Below are positions 43,164 through 52,583 of a stretch of 64,000 nucleotides of DNA, piece by piece (the first letter of the stretch is position 1; each line of letters opens with the position of its first letter). The DNA comes from Pseudomonas oryzihabitans NBRC 102199. Its GTDB lineage: Bacteria > Pseudomonadota > Gammaproteobacteria > Pseudomonadales > Pseudomonadaceae. The notes beneath the pieces are model-generated. The model made no database searches. It was not told the DNA's origin and saw only the letters and a list, made by a program, of their open reading frames with translations. Location: assembly GCF_000730625.1 (NCBI RefSeq), contig NZ_BBIT01000005.1:248001-312000 (forward strand), written 5' to 3'. The translations under genes and the position numbers were made by a program.

Positions 43164-45332
43164 ATGAACGACGACATTTCCCTGCTGCTCAATTCCCTCA
43201 ACGATGCCCAGCGTCAGGCCGTGGCCGCGCCCCTGGGTCGCCAACTGGTCCTGGCCGGTGCCGGCTCGGGCAAGACCCGGGTGCTGGTGCACCGCATCGC
43301 CTGGCTGATCCAGGTCGAGCGCGCCTCGCCGCACTCCATCCTCTCGGTGACCTTCACCAATAAGGCCGCCGCCGAGATGCGCCACCGCATCGAGCAATTG
43401 CTCGGCATGAGTCCGCAGGGCATGTGGGTCGGCACCTTCCACGGCCTGGCCCACCGCCTGTTGCGGGCGCACTGGCAGGAAGCGGGGCTGTCGCAGAATT
43501 TCCAGATCCTCGATAGCGACGACCAGCAGCGCATCGTCAAGCGGGTGATCCGCGAGCTGGGCCTCGACGAGCAGCGCTGGCCGGCACGCCAGGCGCAGTG
43601 GTTCATCAACGGCCAGAAGGACGAAGGCCTGCGACCGCAGCACATCCAGGCCGCCGGCGATCTCTTCCTCAGCACCATGCGCAGCATCTACGAAGCCTAC
43701 GAGGCGGCCTGCGCGCGCGCCGGGGTGATCGACTTCTCCGAGCTGCTGCTGCGCGCCCTGGATCTGTGGCGCAACAATCCCAGCCTGCTGGAACACTACC
43801 AGCGGCGCTTCCAGCACCTGCTGGTGGACGAATTCCAGGACACCAACGCCGTCCAGTACGCCTGGCTCAAGCACCTCGCGCAGAATGGCGCCAGCCTCAT
43901 GGTGGTGGGCGACGATGACCAGTCCATCTATGGCTGGCGCGGCGCCAAGATCGAGAACATCCAGCAGTTCAACGAGGACTTCTCGGCCGAGATCATCCGC
44001 CTGGAGCAGAACTACCGCTCCACCGACACCATCCTCAAGGCCGCCAACGGCCTGATCGCCCACAACTTCGGCCGCCTCGGCAAGGAGCTGTGGACCGATA
44101 CCGGTGAAGGCGAGGCCATCACCCTCTATGCCGGCTTCAACGAGCACGACGAGGCGCGCTACATCGTCGAGACCATCGAGAGCGAGTTCAAGAAGGGCAC
44201 CCGGCGCAGCGAGATGGCCATCCTCTACCGCTCCAACGCCCAGTCGCGGGTGCTGGAAGAGGCGCTGCTGCGCGAGAAGATCCCCTATCGCATCTATGGC
44301 GGTCTGAGATTCTTCGAGCGCGCCGAGATCAAGAACGCCATGGCCTACCTGCGGCTGATCCAGCATCGCCACGACGATGCCGCCCTGGAGCGGGTGATCA
44401 ACGTGCCGCCGCGGGGCATCGGCGAAAAGACCGTGGAGGCGCTGCGCAGCGCCGCCCGCGCGCAGAACACCTCGCTGTGGCAGGCGCTGCACGACCTGGT
44501 CGGCGCCCGCGCGGTGTCGGGTCGCGCCGCCTCGGCGCTCAATGCCTTCGTCGAGCTGGTCGACACCCTGGCGCTCAAGGCCGAGGACCTGTCCCTGCAC
44601 AGCCTGGTGCAGCAGATCATCGAGCAGACCGGCCTGGTCACCTTCCACAAGGAAGAAAAGGGCGAGAAGGGTCAGGCGCGGGTGGAAAACCTGGAAGAAC
44701 TGGTCAGCGCCGCGCGCTCCTTCGATTTTAGCGGTGACGAGGAGATGACGCCCCTGGCGGCCTTCCTCGACCACGCCGCCCTGGAATCCGGTGACACCCA
44801 GGCCGACAGCCACGAAGACAGTGTCCAGCTGATGACCCTGCACAGCGCCAAGGGCCTGGAATTCCCCCTGGTGTTCCTGGCCGGCATGGAAGAAGGCCTG
44901 TTCCCGCACAAGATGAGCCTGGAAGAACCCGGCCGCCTGGAAGAGGAACGCCGCCTGGCCTACGTGGGCATCACCCGCGCCATGCGCCGCCTGGTGATGA
45001 GCTATGCGGAGACCCGCCGGCTCTATGGCAGCGAGACCTACAACAAGGTCTCGCGCTTCGTCCGCGAGGTACCGGACGGCCTGATCCAGGAAGTGCGGCT
45101 GTCCAATGCGGTCAAGCAGCCCTTCGCCGGCAGCCGGACCAGTCCCTTCGCCCAGGCCCCGGTACCGGAGACCACCTTCAGTCTCGGCCAGCCGGTGCGC
45201 CATGCCCTGTTCGGCGACGGCGTCATCCTCAACTACGAGGGCTCCGGCGCCCATGCCCGGGTGCAGGTCAACTTCAAGTCCGAAGGCAGCAAGTGGCTGA
45301 TGGTGAGCTACGCCAAGCTCGAACCGCTCTAG
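43164..45332 (+). CDS. uvrD: DNA helicase II UvrD
   Basis: The 722-aa protein has the normal UvrD length. It shows the superfamily 1 motifs in order: Walker A AGAGSGKTRVLVHR (~residue 30), LSVTFTNKAAAEMR, DEFQDTNAVQYAWL (~225), VGDDDQSIYGWRGA (~250), LEQNYRS, SVQLMTLHSAKGLEF (~555) and YVGITRAMRRL. The C-terminal Tudor-like tail reads HALFGDGVILNYEG. It unwinds DNA 3' to 5' in nucleotide excision and mismatch repair. Confidence 0.96.
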   Translation: MNDDISLLLNSLNDAQRQAVAAPLGRQLVLAGAGSGKTRVLVHRIAWLIQVERASPHSILSVTFTNKAAAEMRHRIEQLLGMSPQGMWVGTFHGLAHRLLRAHWQEAGLSQNFQILDSDDQQRIVKRVIRELGLDEQRWPARQAQWFINGQKDEGLRPQHIQAAGDLFLSTMRSIYEAYEAACARAGVIDFSELLLRALDLWRNNPSLLEHYQRRFQHLLVDEFQDTNAVQYAWLKHLAQNGASLMVVGDDDQSIYGWRGAKIENIQQFNEDFSAEIIRLEQNYRSTDTILKAANGLIAHNFGRLGKELWTDTGEGEAITLYAGFNEHDEARYIVETIESEFKKGTRRSEMAILYRSNAQSRVLEEALLREKIPYRIYGGLRFFERAEIKNAMAYLRLIQHRHDDAALERVINVPPRGIGEKTVEALRSAARAQNTSLWQALHDLVGARAVSGRAASALNAFVELVDTLALKAEDLSLHSLVQQIIEQTGLVTFHKEEKGEKGQARVENLEELVSAARSFDFSGDEEMTPLAAFLDHAALESGDTQADSHEDSVQLMTLHSAKGLEFPLVFLAGMEEGLFPHKMSLEEPGRLEEERRLAYVGITRAMRRLVMSYAETRRLYGSETYNKVSRFVREVPDGLIQEVRLSNAVKQPFAGSRTSPFAQAPVPETTFSLGQPVRHALFGDGVILNYEGSGAHARVQVNFKSEGSKWLMVSYAKLEPL

Positions 45333-45334
45333 CC

Positions 45335-45763
45335 ATGACCACCTCCTGGCTGTTCTGGGCGCTCCTGGCGGCGGCGTTCGCCGCCCTCACCGCCATCTTC
45401 GGCAAGCTGGGCGTGGAACACGTCAACGCGGACTTCGCCACCCTGCTGCGCACCCTGGTGGTCGTGGTGGTCCTGGCGGCCATCGTCCTGGCCACCGGGC
45501 AGGCGCAACCCCTGGTTAGCATCGCCGGTCGCAGCTATCTGTTCCTGTTGCTTTCGGGCGTGGCCACCGGCCTGTCATGGCTGTGCTACTACCGGGCGCT
45601 CAAGCTGGGCCCCGCCTCGCTGGTGGCGCCGGTGGACAAGTTGAGCGTGGTGCTGGTGGCGATCTTTGGCGTGGCGCTGCTGGGTGAGCGCCTGGACCTG
45701 CGCCAGTGGTGCGGCATCGCCGCCATCGGCGGGGGCGTGCTGCTGCTGGCCTGGAGGCCCTGA
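45335..45763 (+). CDS. EamA family transporter, half-size (142 aa)
   Basis: The product starts at MTTSWLFWALLAAAFAALTA, two bases after the uvrD stop. About five hydrophobic helices form a single EamA domain (GLSWLCYYRALKLGPASLVAPVDKLSVV, quoted in part as YYRALKLGPASLVAPVDKL). Full-length family members have two such domains, so this protein should dimerise or pair. The cargo is unknown. Confidence 0.85.
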   Translation: MTTSWLFWALLAAAFAALTAIFGKLGVEHVNADFATLLRTLVVVVVLAAIVLATGQAQPLVSIAGRSYLFLLLSGVATGLSWLCYYRALKLGPASLVAPVDKLSVVLVAIFGVALLGERLDLRQWCGIAAIGGGVLLLAWRP

Positions 45764-45943
45764 AAGGGCGCAGGAAAAGAGCCTGACCGCCGGTGGGAGA
45801 TTGCCGGACGGCAGAAAGCGGCCAAGCCCATTTCCTGCATTGCGCATTCCCTTGCCATCGATCCGCTTATTCAAACGGCCGACTTAGAGCGATTCTGCCG
45901 CGTCGATCCCCGGCCGGCAATGGCTGGATTCCGCAAAAGCGGC

Positions 45944-47704
45944 CTAAGGGTGTCCGCCCTTGTCCTGTTCCAGGGTCTCGATGAAGGCGATCTGCAGCCG
46001 CGAATGGACGCGGATGAACCAGCGCCACAGCACCGCGATCACCACCACCGCGACCAGGCCGATCAGCAGCAGCAGCTCGCCACGCGGCAGGATGCTGCTG
46101 CTCAAGGCGGCCAGCAGCACCAGGATGCCGGCCAGCGACAGCAGCGGGATCAGCTCGCTGACCAGTCGCCGTACCGGCTGCGTATAACGGCCAGCCTGGT
46201 TCTGCCGCACGCTGAGTTCGGCCATCAGCATGGCCAGGGCCTTGAGCTTGCGATAGGCGGCGATCAGGCAGGGCAGTGACAGCAGCAGGGCCCCGCCCCA
46301 GATGCAGGCCTTCTGCAGATCGGGATCGGTGATCCAGGTGCTGAGCCAGCCGGCCAGGCCACCAGCGAAATAGGCGCCGCCAAGGAAGATGGCGATGACC
46401 AGCGACAGGTTGATGCCGACCTGCAGCAGGATGCGCCTCATCATGCCGGCCAGGACCGCCTTCTCGCCCTGGGGCTGGATGCTGCGCAGCCATTCGCCAT
46501 AGATGCCCAGCACCCGCTGCATGGGCTGTGGCAACCAGCGGCCGATCCACAGCGCCAGCGGATCGGCGGCCTTGATCAGATAGGGTGTCAGCAGCGTGGT
46601 GATCGCCGACACGGCCACCGCCACCGGATAGAGGAAATGACTGGTGACGCCCAGGGTGATCCCGAGGGTGGCGATGATGAAGGAGAACTCGCCGATCTGC
46701 GCCAGGCCCATGCCGACCCGCAGCGAGGTCCGGCCATCGTTGCCGGCGATCAGGGTCCCCAGGCTGCAGGCGAGGATCTTGCCCAGCACCACGGCGACGC
46801 TGATCACGGTGATCGGCCAGGCGTATTCCACCAGCACCTTGGGATCGAGCAGCAGGCCGATGGCGACGAAGAAGATGGCGCTGAACATGTCGCGCAGCGG
46901 TTCCACCAGCTTCTCGATCTTAAGCAGCTGCCGCGACTCGGCCATGATGGCGCCGATCAGGAAGGCACCCAGCACCACGCTGTATTCCAGCTTGGCCACC
47001 AGCAGGCAGAAGCCGAAGCACAGCCCCAGCACCGTGATCAGCAGCATCTCGTTGCTGTCGAACTTGGCCACGTAGGCCAGCAGGCGTGGCACCAGCAGGA
47101 TGCCGATCACCAGCGCCACGATCATGAACAGACTCAGCTTGCCCAGGGTCGAGGCCACCGCGCCCGGTTCCACCGAACCGCTCACCGCCAGGCCCGACAG
47201 CAGGGCGATGATGCCGATGCCGAGGATGTCCTCGACGATCAGCACGCCAAAGATCTGCTGGGCGAAGCGCTCGTGCTTCATCTTCAGCTCGTTGAGCGCC
47301 TTGACGATGATGGTGGTCGAGGAGATGGCCAGGATGGCGCCGAGGAACAGCGAATCCATATGCGACCAGCCGAACATCTGGCCCACCTGGTAACCCAGCC
47401 AGAGCATCAGGCTGATCTCGAGGAAGGCGGCGATGAAGGCCGTGGCACCCACCCGGAACAGCTTGCGCAGCGAGAATTCCAGGCCGAGGCTGAACATCAG
47501 GAAGATCACCCCCACCTCGGCGAGGGTCTTGATGCTTTCTTCGTCGTGGATCAGACCGAAGGGCGGGGTGTGGGGTCCGATGATGAAGCCGGCGAGGATG
47601 TAGCCCAGGACCACGGGCTGCTTGAGGCGGTGGAAGAGGATGGTCACCACGCCGGCCACCAGCATGATGACGGCCATGTCCTGGATAAAAGCTAGAGCAT
47701 GCAT
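45944..47704 (-). CDS. Monovalent cation:proton antiporter (CPA2/KefB-like), no TrkA domain
   Basis: The 586-aa product starts at MHALAFIQDMAVIMLV, where AGGAGG lies 9 nt upstream; an upstream extension is unlikely. Residues ~10-390 form the CPA2 exchanger, with VLGYILAGFIIGPHTPPFG and FGVLIVEDILGIGIIALL. The C-terminal ~180 residues contain about four further helices instead of the NAD-binding TrkA-N domain usual for KefB/YbaL. It likely exchanges K+ or Na+ for H+. It is divergent from the Tim44-domain gene. Confidence 0.88.
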   Translation of the reverse strand: MHALAFIQDMAVIMLVAGVVTILFHRLKQPVVLGYILAGFIIGPHTPPFGLIHDEESIKTLAEVGVIFLMFSLGLEFSLRKLFRVGATAFIAAFLEISLMLWLGYQVGQMFGWSHMDSLFLGAILAISSTTIIVKALNELKMKHERFAQQIFGVLIVEDILGIGIIALLSGLAVSGSVEPGAVASTLGKLSLFMIVALVIGILLVPRLLAYVAKFDSNEMLLITVLGLCFGFCLLVAKLEYSVVLGAFLIGAIMAESRQLLKIEKLVEPLRDMFSAIFFVAIGLLLDPKVLVEYAWPITVISVAVVLGKILACSLGTLIAGNDGRTSLRVGMGLAQIGEFSFIIATLGITLGVTSHFLYPVAVAVSAITTLLTPYLIKAADPLALWIGRWLPQPMQRVLGIYGEWLRSIQPQGEKAVLAGMMRRILLQVGINLSLVIAIFLGGAYFAGGLAGWLSTWITDPDLQKACIWGGALLLSLPCLIAAYRKLKALAMLMAELSVRQNQAGRYTQPVRRLVSELIPLLSLAGILVLLAALSSSILPRGELLLLIGLVAVVVIAVLWRWFIRVHSRLQIAFIETLEQDKGGHP

Positions 47705-47975
47705 CGGCCGGGCCCTCCTATGACGGGCCGGGCACTCTCCCGACACCTGCGCTGACTGGAGTCCAAGACTAGCATCTGCAAACTCTTGTGACGGATTTTG
47801 CAAAAATCTGTAATAGATTGATGTGCTTGGAAATTTTCAACGGTCGCAAGCACTTGGCGGCCTGCTTCCAGGTAACGCCGACAGGGCAAAATACCGAAAC
47901 AATTCACGCTGGCTGTACTTGACCGGGCAGCGCAAGATGTATCCAACACCAGACTCTTCACAGAGAGAACACCAC

Positions 47976-48833
47976 ATGCAACGCCTGATGAGCTTCTTCA
48001 TGATCCTGTGCCTGGGCCTCACGCTCAGCCTGGATGCCAATGCCAAACGCATGGGCGCCGGCAAGTCCGCTGGCGCCGCGCCCATTCACCAGACCCGCCA
48101 GGCCGCGCCAACCCAGCAGCCGGGCATGGCTGCGCCTGCCGCCGGTGCTGGCGCCGCCGCCGCTGCCCGTCCGAGTGGCGCCTCGCGCTGGCTCGGCCCG
48201 CTGGCCGGTATCGCCGCCGGTGGTCTGCTCGCCTCCATGTTCATGGGTGACGGCTTCGAAGGCTTCCAGTTCTTCGACTTCCTGATCCTGGCGCTCATCG
48301 CCTTCGTGATCTTCCGCCTGATCGCCCGTCGCAAGCAGCAGGCCGGTCCGCAGCCCGCCGTCGCCGGTCATGCGCCGATGCAGCGCGAGATGCCCAACCA
48401 GCCCAACAATGGCGGTCTGTTCGGCGGTGCCGCCGCTGGCGCCGCGCCGGTGATCAACGCACCGAGCTGGTTCAATGCCGAGCGCTTCGTGGCCGCCGGT
48501 CGCGAGCACTTCATGAACCTGCAGCAGCACTGGGACGCCAACGAGATGGACAAGATCTCCGAGTTCGTCACCCCGCAGATGCTGCAGTGGCTGCGTGACG
48601 AGCGCGCCGCGCTGGGCGAGGGCTTCCAGTCCACCTACATCGAGAACCTGAACGCCACCCTCGACGGTGTCGAGGATCTGCAGGGCAAGACCATCGCCAC
48701 CATCACCTTCAACGGTGTATCCAAGGAATCGCGCTTCGACCAGGGCCAGCCGTTCAGCGAAAGCTGGCGCATGGAGCGCATGGCCGGCGAGAACCAGCCC
48801 TGGCTGCTGGCCGGTATCCGCCAGAACGCCTGA
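47976..48833 (+). CDS. Tim44 domain-containing protein
   Basis: The 285-aa product starts at MQRLMSFFMILCLGLTL with a signal peptide ending near DANAK. A low-complexity Ala/Pro/Gly linker follows, then two hydrophobic helices (WLGPLAGIAAGGLLASMF; FFDFLILALIAFVIFRL). The C-terminal Tim44-like domain (residues ~165-285) has HFMNLQQHWDANEMDKISEF. Tim44-like domains bind membranes; bacterial members of this type have no settled function. A strong terminator follows. Confidence 0.85.
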   Translation: MQRLMSFFMILCLGLTLSLDANAKRMGAGKSAGAAPIHQTRQAAPTQQPGMAAPAAGAGAAAAARPSGASRWLGPLAGIAAGGLLASMFMGDGFEGFQFFDFLILALIAFVIFRLIARRKQQAGPQPAVAGHAPMQREMPNQPNNGGLFGGAAAGAAPVINAPSWFNAERFVAAGREHFMNLQQHWDANEMDKISEFVTPQMLQWLRDERAALGEGFQSTYIENLNATLDGVEDLQGKTIATITFNGVSKESRFDQGQPFSESWRMERMAGENQPWLLAGIRQNA

Positions 48834-48849
48834 TAAGGGCGCGGCACCG

Positions 48850-48877
48850 AAAAGCCCGGCTCTAAGCCGGGCTTTTT
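48850..48877 (+). terminator. Intrinsic terminator
   Basis: AAAAGCCCGGC-TCTAA-GCCGGGCTTTT, ending in five Ts, lies 16 bp after the Tim44-domain gene. Confidence 0.9.
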
Positions 48878-49013
48878 CATGGGCGCCGCCTGCCGAACAT
48901 CTCTCGAAACCGCTATCAAGTCCGTACGGAAGCTGCCGTTATCCCGGACTGAACTGCTAACCTTGCGCGCCTCTTTTCCCTTTATCCGGTGCGCATTTCG
49001 AGAGAGGCCTGCT

Positions 49014-49415
49014 ATGGAAGACGTCATCGAACGCCTGCGTGAAGAAAACGAACCCGTTCCCGTACCCCTGGAGCTGCCCGACGAAGACCTGCTGGTCGAG
49101 ATCGAGGAAGAGCTGCTCATCAGCCTGCCGCCGGAATTCCGCGAATTCCTGCTGACCGTCAGCGACGTGGTCTATGGCCGCATCGAGCCGGTGACCGTCA
49201 CCGATCCCCAGTCCCATACCTACCTGCCGGAAGTGGCCGCCACCGCCTGGGACGAAGGCCTGCCGCGCGAGTACATTCCCCTCTGCGCCAGCGACGACGG
49301 CTACTACTGCGTCAGCCAGGAAGGCGAGGTACTGTTGTGGGAAGATGGCGACCTGACCGACGAATCCTGGGATTCGGTCTGGGTCTGGGCGCGCGACGTC
49401 TGGCTGGAAAGCTGA
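49014..49415 (+). CDS. SMI1/KNR4 (SUKH) family protein
   Basis: The 133-aa protein starts at MEDVIERLREENEPVPVPL after AGAGG. It shows the SMI1/KNR4 features EIEEELLISLPPEFREFLL, an internal YIPLCASDDGYYCVS and VLLWEDGDLTDE. The SUKH superfamily includes immunity proteins of toxin systems, but single housekeeping copies are also common, and no toxin gene is adjacent here. The product is very acidic and cytoplasmic. Confidence 0.85.
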   Translation: MEDVIERLREENEPVPVPLELPDEDLLVEIEEELLISLPPEFREFLLTVSDVVYGRIEPVTVTDPQSHTYLPEVAATAWDEGLPREYIPLCASDDGYYCVSQEGEVLLWEDGDLTDESWDSVWVWARDVWLES

Positions 49416-49484
49416 CCGGCCCGCTACTGAACGACCCCGCTGCGCATGGGTCTGGATAAGGCCATCACTTACGGAGGATGCGTC

Positions 49485-50243
49485 ATGAGCACTCCCGTCG
49501 TCCTGATCACCGGTGCCGCGGGCGGCCTCGGCCGGGCCCTGGCGCAACGCTTCGCCCAGAGTCGCTGGCGCGTCGCCGCCGCCGACCGCGATGCCGAGGG
49601 CCTGCATGGCCTCAACGGCATCGTCGGCCTGGATTCCAGCGTGACCGCCGATATCTCCAGCGCCGAGGGCTGCCGCTCCCTGGTCAGCAAGGTCATGGCC
49701 CGTACCGGGCGTCTGGATGCCCTGATCAACGCGGCGGGCATCTGGCGCGAAGGCGAGGTCGAGACCTTTACCGAGGACGACTACGACCTGGTGATGGCGG
49801 TCAATCTCAAGGCCACCTTCTTCATGTGCTCGGCGGCCATCCCCTTCCTCAAGGAAAATCGCGGCGTCATCATCAACGTCGCCAGCGGCGCCGGACGCCA
49901 GCCCATCGCCGGCGCGGCGGCTTATGGCGCGGCCAAGGCCGCGGTGCGCTTCTTCAGCCAGAATCTGGCGGTGGAACTGGCGCGCGATGGGGTGCGGGTC
50001 AATGCCGTCTCGCCAGGGGACATCGACACCCCCATGCTGGACTTCCAGGCCGCCCACTATGGCAGCGGCGATCCGGCCGGCTATCGCCGCAACCTGCTCA
50101 ATCGCTATCCCCAGGGCGAAACCGCGCGCTTCATCCAGCCGGAAGAGGTGGCCGAATTTGTCTACTTCCTCTGCCAGCCCCAGGCGGCGGCCATTTCTGG
50201 CGCCGACCTGCCCATCGACTTCGGGCTGTCCGCCGGCCGTTGA
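49485..50243 (+). CDS. SDR family oxidoreductase
   Basis: The 252-aa short-chain dehydrogenase starts at MSTPVVLITGAAGGLG with GGAGG upstream. It carries the TGAAGGLG cofactor site, LINAAGIW near residue 78, and the catalytic YGAAK near residue 146. It is followed 60 bp later by an acyl-CoA thioesterase gene, so a fatty-acyl or ketone substrate is plausible. The specific substrate cannot be read from sequence. Confidence 0.9.
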   Translation: MSTPVVLITGAAGGLGRALAQRFAQSRWRVAAADRDAEGLHGLNGIVGLDSSVTADISSAEGCRSLVSKVMARTGRLDALINAAGIWREGEVETFTEDDYDLVMAVNLKATFFMCSAAIPFLKENRGVIINVASGAGRQPIAGAAAYGAAKAAVRFFSQNLAVELARDGVRVNAVSPGDIDTPMLDFQAAHYGSGDPAGYRRNLLNRYPQGETARFIQPEEVAEFVYFLCQPQAAAISGADLPIDFGLSAGR

Positions 50244-50303
50244 CGGCTGTGACAGACGGCGCCGGTGCGCCGTCTACAGGATTTCCCCCTCGAGGATTCG
50301 CCC

Positions 50304-50786
50304 ATGGAAGCCGGCAACCACCAGTTGAGCATGACCATCCTGATGACCCCGGACCTGGCCAACTTTTCCGGCAATGTCCACGGCGGCGCCCTGCTCAAGC
50401 ACCTCGACGAAGTGGCCTACGCCTGCGCCAGCCGCTATGCCGGACGCTATGTGGTGACCCTCTCGGTGGATCAGGTGATCTTTCGCGAACCGGTGCATGT
50501 CGGCGAACTGGTGACCTTTCTCGCCTCGGTGAACTACACCGGGACCACCTCCATGGAAATCGGCGTCAAGGTCATCACCGAGAACATCCAGCAGCGTTCG
50601 GTGCGCCACACCAACAGTTGCTTCTTCACCATGGTGGCGGTGGACGAGAACGGCAAATCCTGCCCCGTGCCCCAGCTGGAACCCGTGACCGCGGACGAGA
50701 AGCGGCGCTGTGTGCAGGCGCAGCAGCGCCGACAGATCCGTCGGGAACTTCAAGAGCGCTATCAGGCACTCAAGGAAACCTTTTGA
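50304..50786 (+). CDS. Acyl-CoA thioesterase (YciA-like hotdog fold)
   Basis: The 160-aa protein starts at MEAGNHQLSMTILMTPDLAN. The hotdog motif is NVHGGALLKHLDEVAY (residues ~19-34), with the catalytic Asp of this motif, followed by VTLSVDQVIFREPVHVGELV. It should hydrolyse acyl-CoA to free acid and CoA in the cytoplasm, probably as a hexamer. A basic Gln/Arg-rich tail ends the protein. GAGG lies 8 nt before the ATG. Confidence 0.92.
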   Translation: MEAGNHQLSMTILMTPDLANFSGNVHGGALLKHLDEVAYACASRYAGRYVVTLSVDQVIFREPVHVGELVTFLASVNYTGTTSMEIGVKVITENIQQRSVRHTNSCFFTMVAVDENGKSCPVPQLEPVTADEKRRCVQAQQRRQIRRELQERYQALKETF

Positions 50787-50860
50787 GTTTTGCCGGCTAG
50801 GTCGCCGTCGTTCGACGGCAGCGGCTCCAGGATCTGGCAATCCAAATCCTTGGAGCCAGC

Positions 50861-52579
50861 ATGTCCCATGACACCCCTCTGATATCCACCCTGGCGATCG
50901 GCCTGGTCCTGGCCTTTGCCTTCGGCATCCTCGCCACCCGTCTGCGCCTGCCGCCCATCGCCGGCTATCTGCTCGCCGGGGTCGCGGCCGGCCCCTTCAC
51001 GCCCGGCTTCGTCGCCGATCCCGAACTGTCCAAGGAGCTGACCGAAATCGGCGTCATCCTGCTGATGTTCGGCGTGGGTCTGCACTTTTCCATCAAGGAT
51101 CTGCTGGCGGTCAAACGCATTGCCATCCCCGGCGCCATCGTGCAGATCGCTGCCGCCACCCTGATGGGCATGGGGGTGAGCCACTTCCTGGGCTGGGGGC
51201 TGGGTAGCGGCCTGGTGTTCGGGTTGTCGCTGTCGGTGGCCAGTACCGTGGTGTTGCTGCGGGCCCTGGAAGAACGCCAGATGGTGGAAAGCCGACGTGG
51301 TCGCATCGCCGTGGGCTGGCTGATCGTGGAAGACCTGCTGATGGTGCTGGCCCTGGTGGTACTGCCGGCGCTGGCCGGGCCGCTGGGTGGCGACAGCGGC
51401 GAAGAATCGGGCCAGAGCCTGGGGCTGGAGCTGGGCCTCACCGCGCTCAAGGTTGGCGCCTTCATCGCGCTGATGCTGCTGGTGGGCCGGCGCGTCATCC
51501 CCTGGCTGCTGGCCCGGGTGGTCCGTACCGGTTCGCGCGAACTCTTCACCCTGGCGACCCTGGCCATCGCCATGGGCATCGCCTATGGCTCGGCGTCGCT
51601 GTTCGGGGTGTCCTTCGCCCTGGGCGCCTTCTTTGCCGGCGTGGTGCTCAACGAATCGGAACTCAGCCACGACGCGGCGGAGAATTCGCTACCCCTGCGC
51701 GAAGCCTTCGCCGTGCTGTTCTTCTTTTCCGTGGGTTGCCTGTTCGATCCGGAGATCCTGCTGGAACAACCCCTGGCGGTGCTGGCCACGGTGGCGGTGA
51801 TCGTCTTTGGCAAGTCCATCGCCGCGACCCTGATCGTCCTGGCCTATCGTCGCCCCTTGAGCGTGGCCCTGACCATCGCCGCCAGCCTGGCGCAGATCGG
51901 CGAATTCTCCTTTATCCTCGCCAGCCTCGGCCTGTCGCTGAAACTGCTCGACCAGGGCGCTCACGACCTCATCCTGGCCGCCGCCATCATCTCCATCATC
52001 CTCAATCCGCTGCTGTTTCACGGCATCGACCTGCTGCAGCCCTGGATGGAGCGTCGCGAAGGCCGCCGGCTGATCAATGCCAAGGGCAAGCATGCGCCAG
52101 AGCTGGACGACGAACCCGAGCCAGTGGCGCAACGGGGTCACCTGGTGCTGGTGGGCTATGGACGGGTGGGCCGCTATCTCTGTGATCGTCTGGATCGCGA
52201 GGATCCGCCGCTGATCGTGATCTCGGACGAACCGGAACATGTCACGGCGCTACGCCAGCAGGGATTCAAGGCGATCCTCGGCAACGCGACCCAGGACAAG
52301 GTGCTGGCACGGGCCAAGCTCGAGGAGGCGCGGGCCCTGCTGCTGGCGATTCCCAACGGCTTCGAGGCCGCCGAGATCGCGCGCCGGGCCCGCGAGCTGG
52401 CGCCGGAACTGCCTATCCTCGCCCGCGCCCATCACGAAGACGAGATCCGCCATCTGGAGCGTCATGGCGTGGACGAGGTGATCATGGGCGAACGCGAGAT
52501 CGCCCTTGGCATGTTCCGCTATCTGGGCCTGGAGCGGACCGGGGAGTCCGAGGCGGAGCCCAGGGGCTCCGCCGCCTAG
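50861..52579 (+). CDS. Cation:proton antiporter with TrkA-N domain (YbaL/KefB type)
   Basis: The 572-aa product has a CPA2 exchanger domain (residues ~1-380, with LPPIAGYLLAGVAAGPFTPG and VGWLIVEDLLMVLALVVLP). A TrkA-N/RCK NAD-binding domain follows (~425-540, LVLVGYGRVGRYL with a G-x-G-x-x-G motif). It probably exchanges K+ for H+, gated by nucleotide binding. Compared with the antiporter at 45.9-47.7 kb, this one has the complete domain set. It ends four bases before the convergent tonB stop. Confidence 0.92.
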   Translation: MSHDTPLISTLAIGLVLAFAFGILATRLRLPPIAGYLLAGVAAGPFTPGFVADPELSKELTEIGVILLMFGVGLHFSIKDLLAVKRIAIPGAIVQIAAATLMGMGVSHFLGWGLGSGLVFGLSLSVASTVVLLRALEERQMVESRRGRIAVGWLIVEDLLMVLALVVLPALAGPLGGDSGEESGQSLGLELGLTALKVGAFIALMLLVGRRVIPWLLARVVRTGSRELFTLATLAIAMGIAYGSASLFGVSFALGAFFAGVVLNESELSHDAAENSLPLREAFAVLFFFSVGCLFDPEILLEQPLAVLATVAVIVFGKSIAATLIVLAYRRPLSVALTIAASLAQIGEFSFILASLGLSLKLLDQGAHDLILAAAIISIILNPLLFHGIDLLQPWMERREGRRLINAKGKHAPELDDEPEPVAQRGHLVLVGYGRVGRYLCDRLDREDPPLIVISDEPEHVTALRQQGFKAILGNATQDKVLARAKLEEARALLLAIPNGFEAAEIARRARELAPELPILARAHHEDEIRHLERHGVDEVIMGEREIALGMFRYLGLERTGESEAEPRGSAA

Positions 52580-52583
52580 CGAC

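Noticed and set aside
42951-45254. Long minus-strand frame antisense to uvrD
   Set aside because: It is a shadow of the uvrD reading frame; its translation is low-complexity and without motifs.
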